NCBI GenBank assembly: GCA_910586255.1
Contig: CAJUHR010000023.1
Location: 18,300-82,299 of the forward strand
Origin: an uncultured Lachnospiraceae bacterium
GTDB taxonomy: Bacteria > Bacillota > Clostridia > Lachnospirales > Lachnospiraceae
Direction: 5' to 3'
DNA length: 64,000 nucleotides
Of this stretch, positions 53,631 to 62,753 are shown one piece after another; position 1 is the first letter of the stretch, and the number at the start of each line of letters is the position of its first letter. The notes beneath the pieces were generated by a model, which was given only the letters and a program-made list of their open reading frames with translations, made no database searches and was not told the DNA's origin. The position numbers and the translations under genes were made by a program.

Positions 53631-54797
53631 ATGGGAAAAGAAACGCTGGAGTCCATGTTGGATTTTTTTGTGAACGAACATTTACAACAAATGATTTTCA
53701 GCAATCCGGTACAAAAGGACGGGCTCTTTAAGGTGAGGGTCCGTCCCGTTGCGCTTAAGAAGGAGCTAAGGTTCCAGGCAGAGGAGTTTAAGGAAAATCA
53801 GGCATTTCACCAAAACCTTCAAAAGGCGGAGCTGGGAGAATATGTGAAAAGACAGTTAAAGGAGGGCTTTCGTCAGCTGGAGATCCATTCCCGTCTGGGA
53901 AGCGGAACAGTTTTGGTGGGAAAAAAGGGAACCATGACCGTAAAATCAAAGAGAAAGGTTTTGGCGCCTTTAGAGAGGGAGACCGGACTTTTTGCCCTTT
54001 CCCACAACCGGCAGAAGCAGTACGTTCTTCAGGAGGGAATTCCGGTTCCCTTTCTGGTGGATCTGGGGGTAATGACTGAGGAGGGAAGGGTGGTTCGGGC
54101 CCGATACGATAAATTCCGTCAGATTAACCGCTTTCTGGAATTTATCGAGGATATTCTGCCAAAGCTTGACAGGACGCGGGAAAACGTTATCATTGATTTC
54201 GGATGCGGAAAATCCTATCTGACCTTTGCCATGTACCATTATCTGAACCGGATAAAGAGTTATCCGATCCGGGTAATCGGGCTGGATCTCAAAAAGGATG
54301 TGATAGCCCGGTGCAGCCTTCTGGCCCGGAAATACGGATATGACCGGCTGAGCTTTTATCAGGGGGATATTGCCGACTATGAAGGCGTGGATAAGGTGGA
54401 TATGGTGGTCACTCTCCACGCCTGCGATACGGCTACGGATTATGCCCTCTATAAGGCGGTTCGCTGGAAGGCCCGGGTGATTCTGTCCGTTCCCTGCTGC
54501 CAGCATGAGTTAAACGGCCAGATGGCAAACGAACTGATGAAACCGGTGTTCCAATACGGGGTGATCCGGGAGCGGATAGCTGCCCTGTACACAGACAGCC
54601 TGCGGGCAGAGCTTCTGGAGGGAGAGGGCTACCGGACGCAGATTCTGGAATTTATCGACATGGAGCACACACCCAAAAATCTTTTGATCCGCGCCGTAAA
54701 GGAAGGAAAAAGAAAGGACAACCGGGAGGAGATCCGAAGGCTCACGGAATTTCTCCAGGTGACGCCAACCCTGCAGAGGCTTTTGCGGGAGGATTAA
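53631..54797 (+). CDS. Class I SAM-dependent methyltransferase
   Basis: A 388-residue protein with a helical N-terminal half and a Rossmann-type methyltransferase domain from about residue 150. IIDFGCGKSYLTFAMYHYL is the SAM-binding loop, VIGLDLKKDVIARC the second motif, and TLHACDTATDYAL with SVPCCQHELN resembles the METTL25/GSTCD-like group, which may act on RNA or protein. ATG 53631 is used because GATGAGGA lies upstream at normal spacing. Substrate unknown. Confidence 0.85.
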   Translation: MGKETLESMLDFFVNEHLQQMIFSNPVQKDGLFKVRVRPVALKKELRFQAEEFKENQAFHQNLQKAELGEYVKRQLKEGFRQLEIHSRLGSGTVLVGKKGTMTVKSKRKVLAPLERETGLFALSHNRQKQYVLQEGIPVPFLVDLGVMTEEGRVVRARYDKFRQINRFLEFIEDILPKLDRTRENVIIDFGCGKSYLTFAMYHYLNRIKSYPIRVIGLDLKKDVIARCSLLARKYGYDRLSFYQGDIADYEGVDKVDMVVTLHACDTATDYALYKAVRWKARVILSVPCCQHELNGQMANELMKPVFQYGVIRERIAALYTDSLRAELLEGEGYRTQILEFIDMEHTPKNLLIRAVKEGKRKDNREEIRRLTEFLQVTPTLQRLLRED

Positions 54798-54834
54798 TAC
54801 CCGTTACCGTTCTCTTTTTCTGCAGGAGAAAGGC

Positions 54835-56103
54835 TCAGACAATAATAACCGATTGGGTGTACTCATTGGATATGGTCTGTCCGCTCTTTGCAAAAATCAC
54901 AGACTGATACATATGAGAAGCATGAAAATCCATTTGCAGCATGGCAAGACCGTCTGTGTCCAGAATCTTTCCGGCATGGGCGGTCTTTGTGATCAGAGGA
55001 AGGGAGGAGGATTGCTTTAGCCGGCTTAAAAGAGGAGCCGCCTGGCGGCGAAAGCCTAAAATCCGGGCATAGCATACATAATCCTTTTTCCGGTAATGGT
55101 CGGTTTTTTCGGCAGTGATCCCAAGAAGCAGATGAAGCAGGGCGCGGCTGATGCGGGTGTAGGTGTAGCCGCGGGTCTTAAGCTGCAAAATTCTTCCCGT
55201 AAAGGTGGAAAAATTAAGGACATTGCGCTGCAAACGGGCGGCGAGCTCTGGCGTCATGTCAGCATAGCCCTCAAAGGACCTGCCATTTCCGGAAGAGCCG
55301 GACTCCGAAAGCTCCAGAAGGCGGCTGTTAATCAGGGCAGTAAGGTCATCGGAAAATACAGGCACAGGAGTGTTTTTGTCAAAAAGGATCTCTGCCACCT
55401 CCTTTGGAAGCTGCTGGGAAACCATGTCAAAGGTCTTTTCCCGGACAGCCCTTCGGATAGCAGAGGCGGAGGCAGCCGTGTGTCTGTCTACCGCCTCCGT
55501 GCCGTGATATTCTTGTCCGATACGTTGGACAATGACCGGCTTCATAAGACTGTTCCTCCTTATGAGAGCTCTCAGATACTCGATTGCCAGAATATCATTG
55601 GGAGAGGAGAGAAGGGAGGCAACATCCCCGGAGCCGGACCCTGCAGGGGGCAGATATTTATCCAATGCGGCGGCTCTGGCCTGGGGAAAGGAAACTCCCT
55701 GCCTTAAAAGCCATTGAAGCTCTCGGCTAAATTCCTTCGGCTCCCTTTCCAGCAAATCAGCAGCCTGAAAAAGAAGCGCCTCATCTCCCGATTCGCTTCC
55801 AAAGCCCACCATGTCCACAATCCCCGTCCGCTCAAAAAGAGCTATCCCGCAGGAGGCAAAGTCCATGGCGCTTCCGGTGGCAAAGCAGACCGGCAGCTCC
55901 AGCACTAAGTCTACGCCGGCTGACAGGGCCATGCGGGTTCTGGTGTATTTATCGTAGATTGCCGGCTTTCCTCTCTGAACAAAATCCCCGCTTATGGCAG
56001 CAATTACATAATCGGCCCCTGTCAGGGAGCGGAGCTTACGAAGCTGGTATAAATGGCCGTTGTGGAAGGGGTTGTATTCTGCAATGATTCCGATGGTTTT
56101 CAC
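54835..56103 (-). CDS. tmcAL: tRNA(Met) cytidine acetate ligase
   Basis: A 422-residue nucleotidyltransferase-fold enzyme (formerly YlbM/DUF795). TmcAL activates acetate with ATP and makes N4-acetylcytidine at the wobble base of elongator tRNA-Met. GIIAEYNPFHNGHLYQL carries the HxGH motif, followed by AISGDFVQRGKPAIYDKYTR. The GTG at 56103 is preferred, with AGGAAG seven bases upstream, over an ATG 18 bases earlier. It is convergent with the methyltransferase gene. Confidence 0.93.
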   Translation of the reverse strand: MKTIGIIAEYNPFHNGHLYQLRKLRSLTGADYVIAAISGDFVQRGKPAIYDKYTRTRMALSAGVDLVLELPVCFATGSAMDFASCGIALFERTGIVDMVGFGSESGDEALLFQAADLLEREPKEFSRELQWLLRQGVSFPQARAAALDKYLPPAGSGSGDVASLLSSPNDILAIEYLRALIRRNSLMKPVIVQRIGQEYHGTEAVDRHTAASASAIRRAVREKTFDMVSQQLPKEVAEILFDKNTPVPVFSDDLTALINSRLLELSESGSSGNGRSFEGYADMTPELAARLQRNVLNFSTFTGRILQLKTRGYTYTRISRALLHLLLGITAEKTDHYRKKDYVCYARILGFRRQAAPLLSRLKQSSSLPLITKTAHAGKILDTDGLAMLQMDFHASHMYQSVIFAKSGQTISNEYTQSVIIV

Positions 56104-56372
56104 TGGAAGGCTTCCTTTCAAAATTAGTTATCGGCAGTAAGACTGCCCATACAAACGTCTAAGCTTCATTATACCCCGTTTTGCCGGAATCTGTAAATCC
56201 CCACATCCGTCATACCATTAAATTTAAAAAGCTGTCGCATAAGGTACTCCTTGGAGGAAGGAATGAGGCCGAAAGGCACCCAATGAGCCCAGCAAAACTC
56301 AACTAAATAACACTGCCATCCAATCAGTCACGCTTGTATACCAAAAAGTGCAAATTTGTGCCAGGGAAAGGC

Positions 56373-56401
56373 TTGAAAAATTTGCATAAAACCAATAGAA
56401 T
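56373..56401 (+). promoter_or_regulatory. Promoter of pduL-ackA
   Basis: TTGAAA (56373-56378), 17 bases, TAGAAT (56396-56401), in an otherwise gene-free 360-bp AT-rich gap. The start codon is about 60 bases downstream. Confidence 0.75.
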
Positions 56402-56462
56402 ATGAATAGAATCATTTTTTATGGGTCTTGATTCACAAAAACAAGGATAGGAGAAGAAAAGT

Positions 56463-57032
56463 ATGAAATTTATGGTAGAAACATCCGCGCGTCATGTACA
56501 TTTAAGCCCCGCAGACTTAGTCACCCTGTTTGGCGAAGGGTATGAGCTGACCTGGAAAAAGGATCTGTCCCAGCCCGGACAGTTTGCCTGTGAGGAGCGG
56601 GTGACGGTGGTGGGACCGAAGAAGGAGCTAAAGGGTGTGTCCGTGTTGGGACCGGTCAGAAAGCAGACTCAGGTTGAGCTTTCCATGACAGACGCCCGTT
56701 CTATTGGAATTGCCGCGCCGATCCGTGAGTCCGGCGTGCTGGCCGGCAGCGGCGCCTGCAAGATTATCGGACCGAAGGGCGAGATTGAGATCAGCGAGGG
56801 CGTGATTGTTGCACAGCGCCACATTCATGCAACTCTGGCAGATGCCGAGGCACTGGGCGTAAAGAACGGAGATATTGTTTCTGTAAAGATTGAAAGTGAC
56901 GGCAGAAGCCTGATCTTTGGCGATGTGGTAGTGCGTGCCAGCGATTCCTATGCTCTTGCCATGCACATTGACACTGATGAGTCCAATGCTGCCGCGTGTC
57001 CGAGAGATGCCCAGGGTGAGATCGTAAAATAG
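56463..57032 (+). CDS. pduL: PduL-type phosphate acyltransferase
   Basis: A 189-residue zinc enzyme that exchanges CoA and phosphate on acyl groups. HVHLSPADLVTLFG near the start, LTWKKDLSQPGQFA, and VIVAQRHIHATLADAEALGV hold the metal-binding His residues. No N-terminal microcompartment-targeting extension is seen, so it probably serves as housekeeping phosphotransacetylase for the acetate kinase 45 bp downstream. GGATAGGAGAAG precedes the ATG. Confidence 0.95.
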   Translation: MKFMVETSARHVHLSPADLVTLFGEGYELTWKKDLSQPGQFACEERVTVVGPKKELKGVSVLGPVRKQTQVELSMTDARSIGIAAPIRESGVLAGSGACKIIGPKGEIEISEGVIVAQRHIHATLADAEALGVKNGDIVSVKIESDGRSLIFGDVVVRASDSYALAMHIDTDESNAAACPRDAQGEIVK

Positions 57033-57077
57033 TCCTTAAGGAGCATATAGTAAATTATAAAGGAGAACGTAGAACCT

Positions 57078-58274
57078 ATGAAGATTTTAGTAGTGAATTG
57101 TGGAAGCTCATCTCTGAAATACCAGCTGATCGACATGGACAATGAGAGTGTCATTGCCAAGGGCCTGTGCGAGAGAATCGGCATTGAGGGCTCTAAGCTT
57201 ACCCATCAGCCGGCAGATAAGGACAAGTATGTGGTGGAAAGTCCCATGCCGGATCACAAGGTTGCCATCCAGATGGTTATGGATGCCTTGCAGGATAAGG
57301 ATCATGGCGTGATTGCCAGCGTGGATGAGATCTCTGCCATCGGTCATCGCGTGCTTCACGGCGGCACCACCTACAGCGAGTCCATCGTGGTGGATGAGGA
57401 TGTGAAGAGAGTGATCCGCGAGTGCTTTGATTTAGGACCGCTGCACAATCCGGCTAACCTGATGGGAATCGAGGCCTGTGAGGCGGCCATGCCGGGCAAG
57501 GCCAATGTGGCTGTGTGGGATACGGGCTTTGGTATGGCTATGCCGGAGAAAGCATATCTGTATGCAATTCCTCACGAGTACTATGAGAAATACGGCGTTC
57601 GCCGCTATGGCTTCCACGGGACAAGCCATATGTTCGTATCCGGCGAGGCGATTAAATTCGGCGGACTGGATCCGGAAAATGCCAAAGTGATTGTGTGCCA
57701 CTTAGGAAACGGCGCCAGCATTTCTGCTTCCATCGGCGGCAAGTGCGTGGATACCAGCATGGGACTTACCCCTCTTGAAGGCTTGATCATGGGTACAAGA
57801 AGCGGTGATATCGATCCGGCTGTGGTTCAGTACATCTGCAACAAGGAGAACCGGGATGTGAACGATGTCTTAAACATCCTTAACAAGAAATCCGGCGTTC
57901 TGGGTATGAGCGGCGGTATTTCCAGCGATTTCCGCGATATCGGAGCAGCAAAGGAGGAGGGCAATCATCTGGCTGAGGTGGCTTTGGATGCCTTTATTTA
58001 CCGGGTTGCCAAATATATCGGCGCTTATACGGCTGCCATGAACGGCGTAGATGCCATTGCCTTTACCGCCGGAGTAGGGGAAAATGACAAAAATGCCCGC
58101 AAAGCGATCTGCAGCTATCTGGGATACTTAGGCGTGAAGATTGATGATGAGGCCAATGACGTGAGAGGAAAGAACGCCGTGATTTCCGCGGCAGATTCTA
58201 AGGTGAAGGTGATGCTGCTTCCCACCAACGAGGAGTTGGCCATCGCGAGAGAGACTAAGAGACTGACTGAATAA
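57078..58274 (+). CDS. ackA: Acetate kinase
   Basis: A 398-residue enzyme forming acetate and ATP from acetyl phosphate. The ASKHA-fold start KILVVNCGSSSLKYQLID, HRVLHGG, the RYGFHGTSHMFV segment, DTSMGLTPLEGLIMGTRSGD and FTAGVGENDKNAR are all present. Together with PduL it forms the acetate branch of fermentation. The gene is complete and ends before a hairpin terminator. Confidence 0.97.
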   Translation: MKILVVNCGSSSLKYQLIDMDNESVIAKGLCERIGIEGSKLTHQPADKDKYVVESPMPDHKVAIQMVMDALQDKDHGVIASVDEISAIGHRVLHGGTTYSESIVVDEDVKRVIRECFDLGPLHNPANLMGIEACEAAMPGKANVAVWDTGFGMAMPEKAYLYAIPHEYYEKYGVRRYGFHGTSHMFVSGEAIKFGGLDPENAKVIVCHLGNGASISASIGGKCVDTSMGLTPLEGLIMGTRSGDIDPAVVQYICNKENRDVNDVLNILNKKSGVLGMSGGISSDFRDIGAAKEEGNHLAEVALDAFIYRVAKYIGAYTAAMNGVDAIAFTAGVGENDKNARKAICSYLGYLGVKIDDEANDVRGKNAVISAADSKVKVMLLPTNEELAIARETKRLTE

Positions 58275-58331
58275 GAGGCAGTTTACCATACGGTCAGGGC
58301 AGTAAATGTGCAGACCTATCTGAACAGTAAT

Positions 58332-58384
58332 ACGGCCTGTTCTGCTGACAGAGAAAGCTGGAGGCAGGGCAGGCCGTTTGCTTA
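58332..58384 (+). terminator. Hairpin after ackA
   Basis: ACGGCCTG (58332-58339) pairs with CAGGCCGT (58370-58377), with further pairing inside, followed by TTTGCTTATT. Terminator-like with a short T-run. Confidence 0.6.
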
Positions 58385-58463
58385 TTCTGGCGGATTACGG
58401 AAGAAGAAAATGTCGTTTTAATATCCGTTTTCGCCCAGAGCGTAAAAAGAAAGGACCAAAACA

Positions 58464-59315
58464 GTGAGAAAATCCAGAACAAAAGGGAATTTACAAAAAA
58501 ACATTCGTTGGCTTGCCGCCTGTATGGCGGGAACCGGAATGATGCTGGCAGCTATGGCGATTGTGTGTTTGCCGGCACAGGCAGCCCAGGTGATTACCGC
58601 AGGAGAGGCCGGCAGGGGCAGTGAGAAGCTTTCGGGGCCTTCCCGGCAAAGGGATGACGGACCGGTGCAGGCGGAGCGGTTTGTCCTGCCGGAAAATGCC
58701 AGGGTGCTGGTGGTGGTGGAAGGAACCGGCGGCAGCAGCTGCCAGGTATCTGCCTACGAGAGGGAGAGGGAAAACAGTCCTGACTGGACTCTCAGGATGA
58801 GCACTCCTGGATATCTGGGGCATAACGGAATGAGCAACCATCGAACCATGGGAGACAAGACCACACCCATCGGAGTATTTCAGATGAATACTCCCTTTGG
58901 CCAGGCGGATCCTCTGGAAGGCTTTCCCGACAATTATATAAAGGTGACAGAAAGCTACGTGTGGGAGAGCCGGACCAACCAGCTGGTTGAAGAAAGCACT
59001 GAGGACGGAGAGAGAGTGGGCACAGAGCGCTACAAAGGCTACTACGATTACGTTCTGGATGCCGGGTATAACAAAAACGCGGTTTTCGGAAAAGGAGCCG
59101 CCTTGTTTCTTCATTGCTCCGTGGAGGGCGTCACCGGCTCCTCCGGTTGCGTGGAGATCCCCACGGAACATATGATTACGGTAATGAAGCTTTACGGAAA
59201 ATATGGGGATGGCGCCTCTTATATTGCCCAGGCGCCTAAAGGAACGTTTGTACAGATCTATGATACCTACGGAACCAACAACGGATTGTCTCCGGAAGGC
59301 GATTTCCGGTCATAA
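58464..59315 (+). CDS. Exported L,D-transpeptidase (YkuD family)
   Basis: A 283-residue exported enzyme. The signal peptide runs to about residue 40 (ACMAGTGMMLAAMAIVCLPA, then QAAQ). The YkuD-type core has HRTMGDKTTPIGVFQMN and the catalytic LHCSVEGVTGSSGCVEIP, with the His and active Cys of peptidoglycan L,D-transpeptidases, which form 3-3 cross-links or modify the wall. The start is GTG with AAAGGAC upstream. It stands alone, ended by the terminator at 59321. Confidence 0.9.
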   Translation: MRKSRTKGNLQKNIRWLAACMAGTGMMLAAMAIVCLPAQAAQVITAGEAGRGSEKLSGPSRQRDDGPVQAERFVLPENARVLVVVEGTGGSSCQVSAYERERENSPDWTLRMSTPGYLGHNGMSNHRTMGDKTTPIGVFQMNTPFGQADPLEGFPDNYIKVTESYVWESRTNQLVEESTEDGERVGTERYKGYYDYVLDAGYNKNAVFGKGAALFLHCSVEGVTGSSGCVEIPTEHMITVMKLYGKYGDGASYIAQAPKGTFVQIYDTYGTNNGLSPEGDFRS

Positions 59316-59320
59316 AGGCA

Positions 59321-59366
59321 AAAAAACGTCTGCGGCCAGGGCATTTCTGGTCACAGGCGTTTTTTC
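59321..59366. terminator. Strong bidirectional terminator
   Basis: AAAAAACGTCTG pairs with CAGGCGTTTTTT (one G-U) around an inner CCAG/CTGG stem. T-runs flank on both strands. Confidence 0.88.
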
Positions 59367-59369
59367 CAC

Positions 59370-59742
59370 CAGGCGCACCCCAGTCCGCAGCCATTTCCGA
59401 GAATGCGCTCCTTCGTATAACCGGCTGCCTCTTCCCGGGTCATCCGGTGAACCCAGCCCGATAATACTGTTTCCGGTTTTCTCTGGGAGCAAACTGCTTC
59501 GGCCCCACAAATCCGTCTTTTTCAATCTCTCTGGGCGGAAGCGGCGCCGTAAATAAAGTATCCTGCCAGCCTGACAGACGGCAGGAATCCACCACCAGCC
59601 GGTCCCCATCCGCGTAGAGGGCGATGGCCTGTCCCGCCTGTTCACCTGGCCCGGCGCTGAGATCACTCTGGAAAATACCACCAATGAGACGGTGGTGGAG
59701 GCCAGAGAACTGGTGGAGCGGGTGTATGGGGAGCTTTAGAGT
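59370..59742. pseudogene. Degenerate coding stretch
   Basis: Protein-like reading is broken into pieces. On the minus strand from about 59620 downward, a frame with FTAPLPPREIEKDGFVGPKQ changes frame near 59460 into MTREEAAGYTKERILGNG. On the plus strand, a frame ending EITLENTTNETVVEAREL closes with TAG at about 59739. I do not recognise either family. It looks like two decayed, converging gene ends. Confidence 0.4.
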
Positions 59743-59802
59743 GGCTTTTTTCAGGAACCAGAAACATCATAAGAGCCTCTTCCTGCTCTTTTGTGATTTA
59801 AC

Positions 59803-59979
59803 CTACAAGAACCACGTAATTTGAGAAAGGACTCCGGCAAGAATGATGATCACACCACAGACACGGACCATGCCTTTTGATTTGATTTTGCAGGCAGGGC
59901 GTTCCAGAATTTTCTCCGGGAAAAAGATCATAGGAGCTCCGAGAAAAATACATAGGGCAATCCACATAAGACCAATCAT
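59803..59979 (-). CDS. Small two-helix membrane protein (58 aa)
   Basis: The frame from ATG 59979 to TAG 59803 has a strong AAAGGAGG site eight to nine bases upstream. It encodes two hydrophobic helices (about 3-20 and 40-57) split by a basic loop (EKILERPACKIKSKG), a hairpin topology with the loop inside. The family is unrecognised; small proteins of this shape are common in Clostridia. A short inverted repeat (AAGAGC/GCTCTT, 59771-59788) follows it. Confidence 0.68.
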   Translation of the reverse strand: MIGLMWIALCIFLGAPMIFFPEKILERPACKIKSKGMVRVCGVIIILAGVLSQITWFL

Positions 59980-60150
59980 AAGTATTTACCTCCTTTTGTC
60001 AGAGTGTATTTGACGATATTATATCATATGTTTCAGAGGACTACAAGGAACTTCGCGAATTTTGGCAACAGCTGGGGAGAACAGTAACAGAACAGTAATG
60101 AAAACAGTAACAAAATTTGCCAAATTAAGGAGAATTGGACAATAAACCGG

Positions 60151-60179
60151 TTGACAAAATCTTTCCATCTGGGTATAAT
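60151..60179 (+). promoter_or_regulatory. Promoter of yceD-rpmF
   Basis: Consensus TTGACA (60151-60156), 17 bases, TATAAT (60174-60179), about 28 bases before the yceD start. It is the strongest promoter match in the window. Confidence 0.88.
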
Positions 60180-60207
60180 GTTTTAGGTGTGTATTAGGAG
60201 AATTAAT

Positions 60208-60735
60208 ATGCAGATTAATTTGACAGAGCTGTTTTCCATAGAAGGAAAAGAGAAAACCTACACGGCCGGAATTGAGATGAATACATTCCGGGCCCCGGAC
60301 GGTGCCCGGGAGATTGTATCAAAGGAGCCTGTGGTTCTCCAGATTCGGAATCTGGGAGGCAAGAAGCTTTTGCTGGAAGGGAAGGCTGTTTTGACTTTGC
60401 GTATTCCCTGTGGCAGATGCTTAGAGCCGGTGGATGTCCCTTTTGAGCTGGACATTTTTCAGGAGCTGGATATGGATGCGTCTGAGGCGGACCGTGTGGA
60501 AGAACTCAATGAACAGCCCTATGTGAGCGGTTATTATCTGGATGTAGACCAGTTGATCGGCAATGAACTGTTGCTCAACCTGCCTATGAAAGTATTGTGC
60601 AGGGAAGACTGCAAAGGTATTTGCAATCGATGCGGTATGAACTTAAACCGCGGGAGCTGCTCCTGCGAACGCAGTTCGCCGGACCCCAGAATGTCGGCAA
60701 TCCAGGATATATTCCAAAAGTTTAAGGAGGTGTAA
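60208..60735 (+). CDS. YceD/DUF177 family protein
   Basis: A 175-residue protein of the DUF177 family, found next to rpmF in most bacteria and linked to large-subunit rRNA maturation. LRIPCGRCLEPVDVPFELDI is the typical core, followed by YYLDVDQLIGNELLLNLPMK and a C-terminal Cys set (CREDCKGICNRCG, CSC) likely to bind zinc. ATG 60208 is used, with TAGGAGAA upstream. It precedes rpmF by three bases. Confidence 0.93.
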   Translation: MQINLTELFSIEGKEKTYTAGIEMNTFRAPDGAREIVSKEPVVLQIRNLGGKKLLLEGKAVLTLRIPCGRCLEPVDVPFELDIFQELDMDASEADRVEELNEQPYVSGYYLDVDQLIGNELLLNLPMKVLCREDCKGICNRCGMNLNRGSCSCERSSPDPRMSAIQDIFQKFKEV

Positions 60736-60738
60736 ACC

Positions 60739-60921
60739 ATGTCGATTTGTCCAAAAAACCGGTCTTCCAAAGCCAGAAGAGATAAGCGCAGAGCAAACTG
60801 GAAGATGGGCGCTGTAAATCTGGTAAAGTGCAGCAAATGTGGAGCTCTGATGATGCCCCACAGAGTATGCAAGGCCTGCGGCGCTTATAATAAGAAAGAG
60901 ATCGTTAGCGTTGAAGATTAA
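60739..60921 (+). CDS. rpmF: 50S ribosomal protein L32
   Basis: A 60-residue ribosomal protein starting MSICPKNRSSKARRDKRRAN, with two CxxC pairs (CSKC, CKAC) for zinc. AAGGAGGTG precedes it and it is co-transcribed with yceD. In many Firmicutes plsX follows; here the sequence turns into mobile-element debris. Confidence 0.97.
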   Translation: MSICPKNRSSKARRDKRRANWKMGAVNLVKCSKCGALMMPHRVCKACGAYNKKEIVSVED

Positions 60922-60964
60922 GATTTGAAAAATTGGCAAAATTGAAAAAAGCTAGGGAACATGG

Positions 60965-60997
60965 GGCTTCTGGGGTTTTTCCTCAGGAGCCTTTGTT
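60965..60997 (+). terminator. Terminator after rpmF
   Basis: GGCTTCTGGGG pairs with CCTCAGGAGCC through G-U pairs around TTTTT, followed by TTTGTTT. Confidence 0.7.
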
Positions 60998-61401
60998 TAC
61001 ATAATTCTGCTTTCCGAAAAGTTTTTCAGGACTTTTCCGAAGACTTTCCGAAAAATCGCACCCTGAAATTCCGATTTTTTCTCCGGTAAAGAAATGATGC
61101 GGATGATGCTATGCTGTCATTGGTAAGGGCTATGTTGTCCGGAAATATCCCGGGCTATACAGCATATCGCTCCGCCATCGCCTATGGAACCACCCAAGGC
61201 AGAAGTACAGAATATGACAGAGCTTTTGCCGGATTCGATAGGAACAACACCCAAATCCATACAGAAGAATATAGGGCAAACATCGTTTGAGGTTGGTAAT
61301 AAATTTACAGATCAATCGTCAAATCATAGCTGCCCAAGGGAAGATGAGAGTTGTGGAATCTGTTAAAGCCATATGTTTCCAGGCAGGGGAGTCCCTTGAG
61401 A
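60998..61401. other. Gene-poor stretch at the mobile-element boundary
   Basis: No supported gene. Short frames here (about 60 residues, such as one from 61111) have no ribosome site or recognisable family. It probably contains the junction between the rpmF transcript and inserted DNA, but I see no clear attachment-site repeat. Confidence 0.4.
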
Positions 61402-61470
61402 CTGTATGATATCTTGATGGATGAGTTTCAAGATACGAATCTATTCATATCCGGCAATTCTGAAGGATAA
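61402..61470 (+). pseudogene. Fragment resembling the UvrD/PcrA helicase DEFQDTN motif
   Basis: One frame reads LYDILMDEFQDTNLF before a stop, matching the conserved helicase motif II of UvrD/AddA-type enzymes (YDYILVDEFQDTN-like). No other helicase segments are seen around it. Probably a small relic, overlapped in another frame by the next reading frame. Confidence 0.45.
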
Positions 61471-61678
61471 ACGGTTTGATGGAAGAAAAATAGAAAGCGC
61501 GGTCAGGGTGAAATGCCGCTTTCCTACCGAAAGCTACTCTACGGCATACTGGACGATCCGCCGCACCATGACTGAAAAAGACTGGCACGACTATGTGCCG
61601 GAAGAAGCCGTAGATCTGTTTGAGGATTTCAGCAAGTACCCATTTGACACAGAAACAGGAGCCATCTATGAAGTTTAG
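61421..61678 (+). CDS. Small hypothetical protein of a mobile element
   Basis: An 85-residue soluble frame (SYPAILKDKRFDGRKIESAV, TAYWTIRRTMTEKDWHDYVP, DLFEDFSKYPFDTETG) with no recognised domain. The ribosome site is weak, and its first part overlaps the helicase-like relic, so the N-terminus may be a fusion artefact. Its place just before a replication initiator is typical of integrative or plasmid-like elements. Confidence 0.5.
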   Translation: MSFKIRIYSYPAILKDKRFDGRKIESAVRVKCRFPTESYSTAYWTIRRTMTEKDWHDYVPEEAVDLFEDFSKYPFDTETGAIYEV

Positions 61679-61740
61679 GCCGCAGCAGCATACCGCCTGC
61701 GGCTTTTTCTATGCCCTGATATAAGGAAGGAGTGAAGCAA

Positions 61741-62601
61741 ATGCCCGTATTTCGCGTGGAACGGACGCGGGACTACACAGTAATGAGCAGCTACCATCTG
61801 CGGGATAAGCGCCTGACGCTAAAAGCCAAGGGCCTGCTCTCGCAGATGCTGTCTCTGCCGGAGGATTGGGACTATACCCTCTCCGGGCTGTCCCATATCA
61901 ACCGGGAAAGCAAAAATGCCATCCGCTCGGCAGTCAATGAGCTGGAACGGGCCGGATATATCCACCGCCGCCAGACAACGGATGCCGGTGGGAAATTCAG
62001 CACCAATGAATATGTGATTCATGAGCATCCTGACCAGCCGGAGCCGTTGTTGGAAAAACCGTTGTCGGAAAACCCGACAACGGAAAATCCGTCACCGGAA
62101 AATCCAACGCAATTAAATACTAAGAAAGCAAGTAAAGAAAAACCAAATACGGATGGACAAAGTACCGATTCCATTGCTTTCCGGGAAGATGCGGCGGGAG
62201 GCCCGCCGAAACCGAAAGGAAGGGGGATTGCCTCCATGGAGGAAATAGAGGGGTATCGGTCTTTGATCCTGGAAAATATCGAATACGATTTCATCAAGCA
62301 GGACTATGGCCTGTATCTGGCTGACCTGGACGAGATCGTGGAGATCATGGTGGAGACGGTCTGCGCCAGACGCAGGTACACGCGGGTAGCTGGCAGCGAT
62401 TTCCCCCATGAAGTCGTGAAATCCCGGCTCTTGAAGCTGAACGGCGAACATATCCGCTTCGTCATGGACTGCATGAAGGAGAACACCACCAAGATCCGCA
62501 ACATCAAGCAATACCTGCTGACAGCCCTGTTCAATGCCCCGACCACCATCGGGAATTATTACAGCTCCCTGGTGAACCACGATATGTACGGCAGCCCATA
62601 A
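61741..62601 (+). CDS. Replication initiator-like protein of an integrative element
   Basis: A 286-residue DNA-binding protein. Residues 1-90 hold a RepA-type winged-helix domain (FRVERTRDYTVMSSYHLRD, TLKAKGLLSQMLSLPEDWDY, SHINRESKNAIRSAVNELER, GYIHRR). A linker with tandem proline-rich units (EKPLSENPTTENPSPENP) leads to a C-terminal domain (DYGLYLADLDEIVEIMVETV, IKQYLLTALFNAP) typical of Tn1549-like elements in Clostridia. ATG 61741 is used: GGAG is nine bases upstream, while the in-frame GTG abuts it. Confidence 0.85.
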   Translation: MPVFRVERTRDYTVMSSYHLRDKRLTLKAKGLLSQMLSLPEDWDYTLSGLSHINRESKNAIRSAVNELERAGYIHRRQTTDAGGKFSTNEYVIHEHPDQPEPLLEKPLSENPTTENPSPENPTQLNTKKASKEKPNTDGQSTDSIAFREDAAGGPPKPKGRGIASMEEIEGYRSLILENIEYDFIKQDYGLYLADLDEIVEIMVETVCARRRYTRVAGSDFPHEVVKSRLLKLNGEHIRFVMDCMKENTTKIRNIKQYLLTALFNAPTTIGNYYSSLVNHDMYGSP

Positions 62602-62674
62602 AGAGCTGCTTTTTTTAACCGACAAACACAAGCATGAGTGCTGAAAGGAGAGGTTAAAAGAGTAAGATATATTA

Positions 62675-62703
62675 TTGTGATTCAGTTGGGTGCGTGCTAT
62701 AAT
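62675..62703 (+). promoter_or_regulatory. Promoter before the truncated acetyltransferase
   Basis: TTGTGA (62675-62680), 17 bases, TATAAT (62698-62703), about 50 bases before the start. Confidence 0.6.
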
Positions 62704-62753
62704 TTCAATATTATTGATAGCGGCAAACCGATATTTAGGAGGATAAATTTATT

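Noticed and set aside
61111..61290. A 59-residue frame after rpmF
   Set aside because: It has no ribosome site and no recognisable family, and it lies in a debris region.
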